A DNA stretch of 29,498 nt from positions 1 through 29,498 of the forward strand of contig JACVTC010000430.1 in assembly GCA_016946835.1 (NCBI GenBank), given 5' to 3'. Made by a program: the position numbers and the translations under genes. The DNA is from Neocallimastix lanati (nom. inval.). Lineage: Eukaryota > Neocallimastigomycota > Neocallimastigomycetes > Neocallimastigales > Neocallimastigaceae. Positions 28,654-29,498 of this stretch are shown here, piece after piece (positions within the stretch are counted from its first letter, which is position 1; every line of letters starts with the position of its first letter). Under the pieces are notes generated by a model, which saw only the letters and a list, made by a program, of their open reading frames with translations, was not told where the DNA came from and did no database searches.

Positions 28654-29075
28654 TGTAACAATTTTATTATAATTTCTTATAACAAAATTGTTATCTTCAA
28701 TTTATTAATAATAATATTAATAAATTGAGAAATTTACCTGAAGTGAGTTTATTATAAGAGTTAAGGAGAACACGTTATTATAAAAGATATATATATATAT
28801 AAATTTTTTTTTAAAAAAAAGATTTTTAAATTTTATTAAGTTTAGTAATTATTTTATTGAGTTCTTTATGATTATATTTTTCTTATAATAATAACTCTTG
28901 AGTTCTCTTTGAGAAATCAAAAGCCTTATTTATATTTTTTTATGAAAATAAGGTGAAATAAGAAAGGGTTTTCTAATCTTAACAAATCTCTTATCTAGGA
29001 AAAGATTAGATAGAAAAACCTAGATAAGTTTTCGATCGATATTCTATCCATAAAATATTAATATCGAAAGTTCAT
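28654..29075 (-). mobile_element. partial inverted LTR A3
   Basis: The minus strand is nearly identical to 27365-27772 of A2 (downstream half: hairpin, pseudoknot, TATA, hairpin, terminal TTGTTACA). It breaks off at about 29075, so the upstream half is missing and there is no target duplication. Confidence 0.75.
28972..29028 (-). promoter_or_regulatory. LTR pseudoknot motif, copy A3
   Basis: In plus coordinates, helix 1 is CTTATCTA (28990-28997) with TAGATAAG (29021-29028). Helix 2 is AAGATTAGA (29002-29010) with TCTAATCTT (28972-28980), 9 perfect pairs, better than in A2. Confidence 0.75.
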
Positions 29076-29498
29076 GATTGTATTTGATGTAATGTAATAT
29101 AATGTATAATAATTATATAATAAATAGAGTAAAGAAAGATTAATAAAACAAATAATCAATTAAAATTTTTTCGTATAAAATTATATTATTTTCCTGTCAT
29201 TATTATATATATATTAGAATATATTGTTTTTTTATCATTCCCTACAATCATTCCTAAATAAAATAAAATATTTATTTTTATGTAAATAACGTATCAATTC
29301 TCAGAAATATACTAAATTAAAATAATAACTAATTTTAGTATTTATTTATTTAAAGTGAATTAGAGAAAATTAAAATAATTATATTAATAATTTTATTTAA
29401 AATAAATGGAATTAAAAAATATTATAATAACTACGATTTTTTAAAATCGGAAAAAATAAAATTGAAAATAAAATATTTTTTATAGAAAAGAAAATTTT
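29076..29498. other. AT-rich end of window, no gene
   Basis: Simple AT-rich sequence with a TAATGTAATATAATGTA repeat near 29088-29108. The ACGATTTTTTAAAATCG inverted repeat at about 29433-29450 is short. Nothing else could be supported. Confidence 0.45.

Noticed and set aside
1-29498. Window as part of an organelle genome because of the very low G+C
   Set aside because: No organellar rRNA, tRNA cluster or respiratory gene is present, whereas nested LTR elements with 5-bp target duplications and a MULE point to nuclear DNA.

Overview
This window looks like a retrotransposon graveyard from a nuclear eukaryotic genome that is extremely AT-rich (well under 20% G+C by eye, with long A/T homopolymers). 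I see no intact host gene, no rRNA, no convincing intact tRNA, no CRISPR array and nothing bacterial. The recognisable coding material is decayed Ty3/gypsy Gag-Pol plus one FLYWCH/MULE-type DNA transposon. That mix, with HHCC integrase and GPF-motif integrase tails, would fit a fungus or fungus-related lineage (an AT-rich microsporidian or an early-diverging fungus). The species cannot be fixed from this sequence, and other AT-rich protists remain possible.

Layout. 1-910 is AT-rich sequence without a gene. 913-1104 may be a relic of a host membrane/coiled-coil protein. 1400-4062 is gypsy relic 1: LTR-like repeat E1, a structured leader, gag, RT, RNase H and the integrase zinc finger. 4150-6660 is a MULE with a frameshifted transposase on the minus strand and diverged terminal inverted repeats. 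6850-8050 holds a second E repeat, an integrase core and an RT piece in the wrong order (INT before RT). 8050-8605 is LTR B1, and 8640-9490 is repeat F1. 10330-11165 is a heavily mutated RNase H-integrase relic followed by repeat F2. From 12200 to 18950 there is a train of LTRs (J, K, C1, C2, H) with almost no coding sequence. 19447-22400 is gypsy relic D, an internally deleted element with Gag fused to RNase H and no RT or integrase core. 22833-26939 is a composite: an old element B on the minus strand with a CTAAA target duplication, carrying LTR A1 at its left end and LTR C3 at its right LTR/PBS junction. 26945-29075 contains solo LTR A2, repeat F3 and an inverted partial copy A3.

The most interesting signal is non-coding. 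Six LTR copies (J, K, H, A1, A2, A3) carry an H-type pseudoknot-like motif. Both helices are kept by compensatory changes while the linkers GGTTTTTC and TTCC stay nearly constant. It sits in a fixed order: upstream hairpins, pseudoknot, TATA box, a second conserved hairpin (CTTGA...TCAAG), then TTATTATTATAAG-like sequence. Three of these LTRs (K, A1, A2) have perfect 5-bp target duplications in place, H also has one if LTR C2 is read as a later solo insertion, and J has an imperfect one. This shows they are real mobile-element ends. A second pattern is that four nested LTR insertions fall exactly at the edge of another LTR or its primer-binding site.

No functional pathway operates here. The coding relics share premature stops, frameshifts and loss of catalytic residues, several through C-to-T/G-to-A type changes. 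All coordinates for LTR ends come from reading terminal repeats and target duplications by eye, and identities are approximate.
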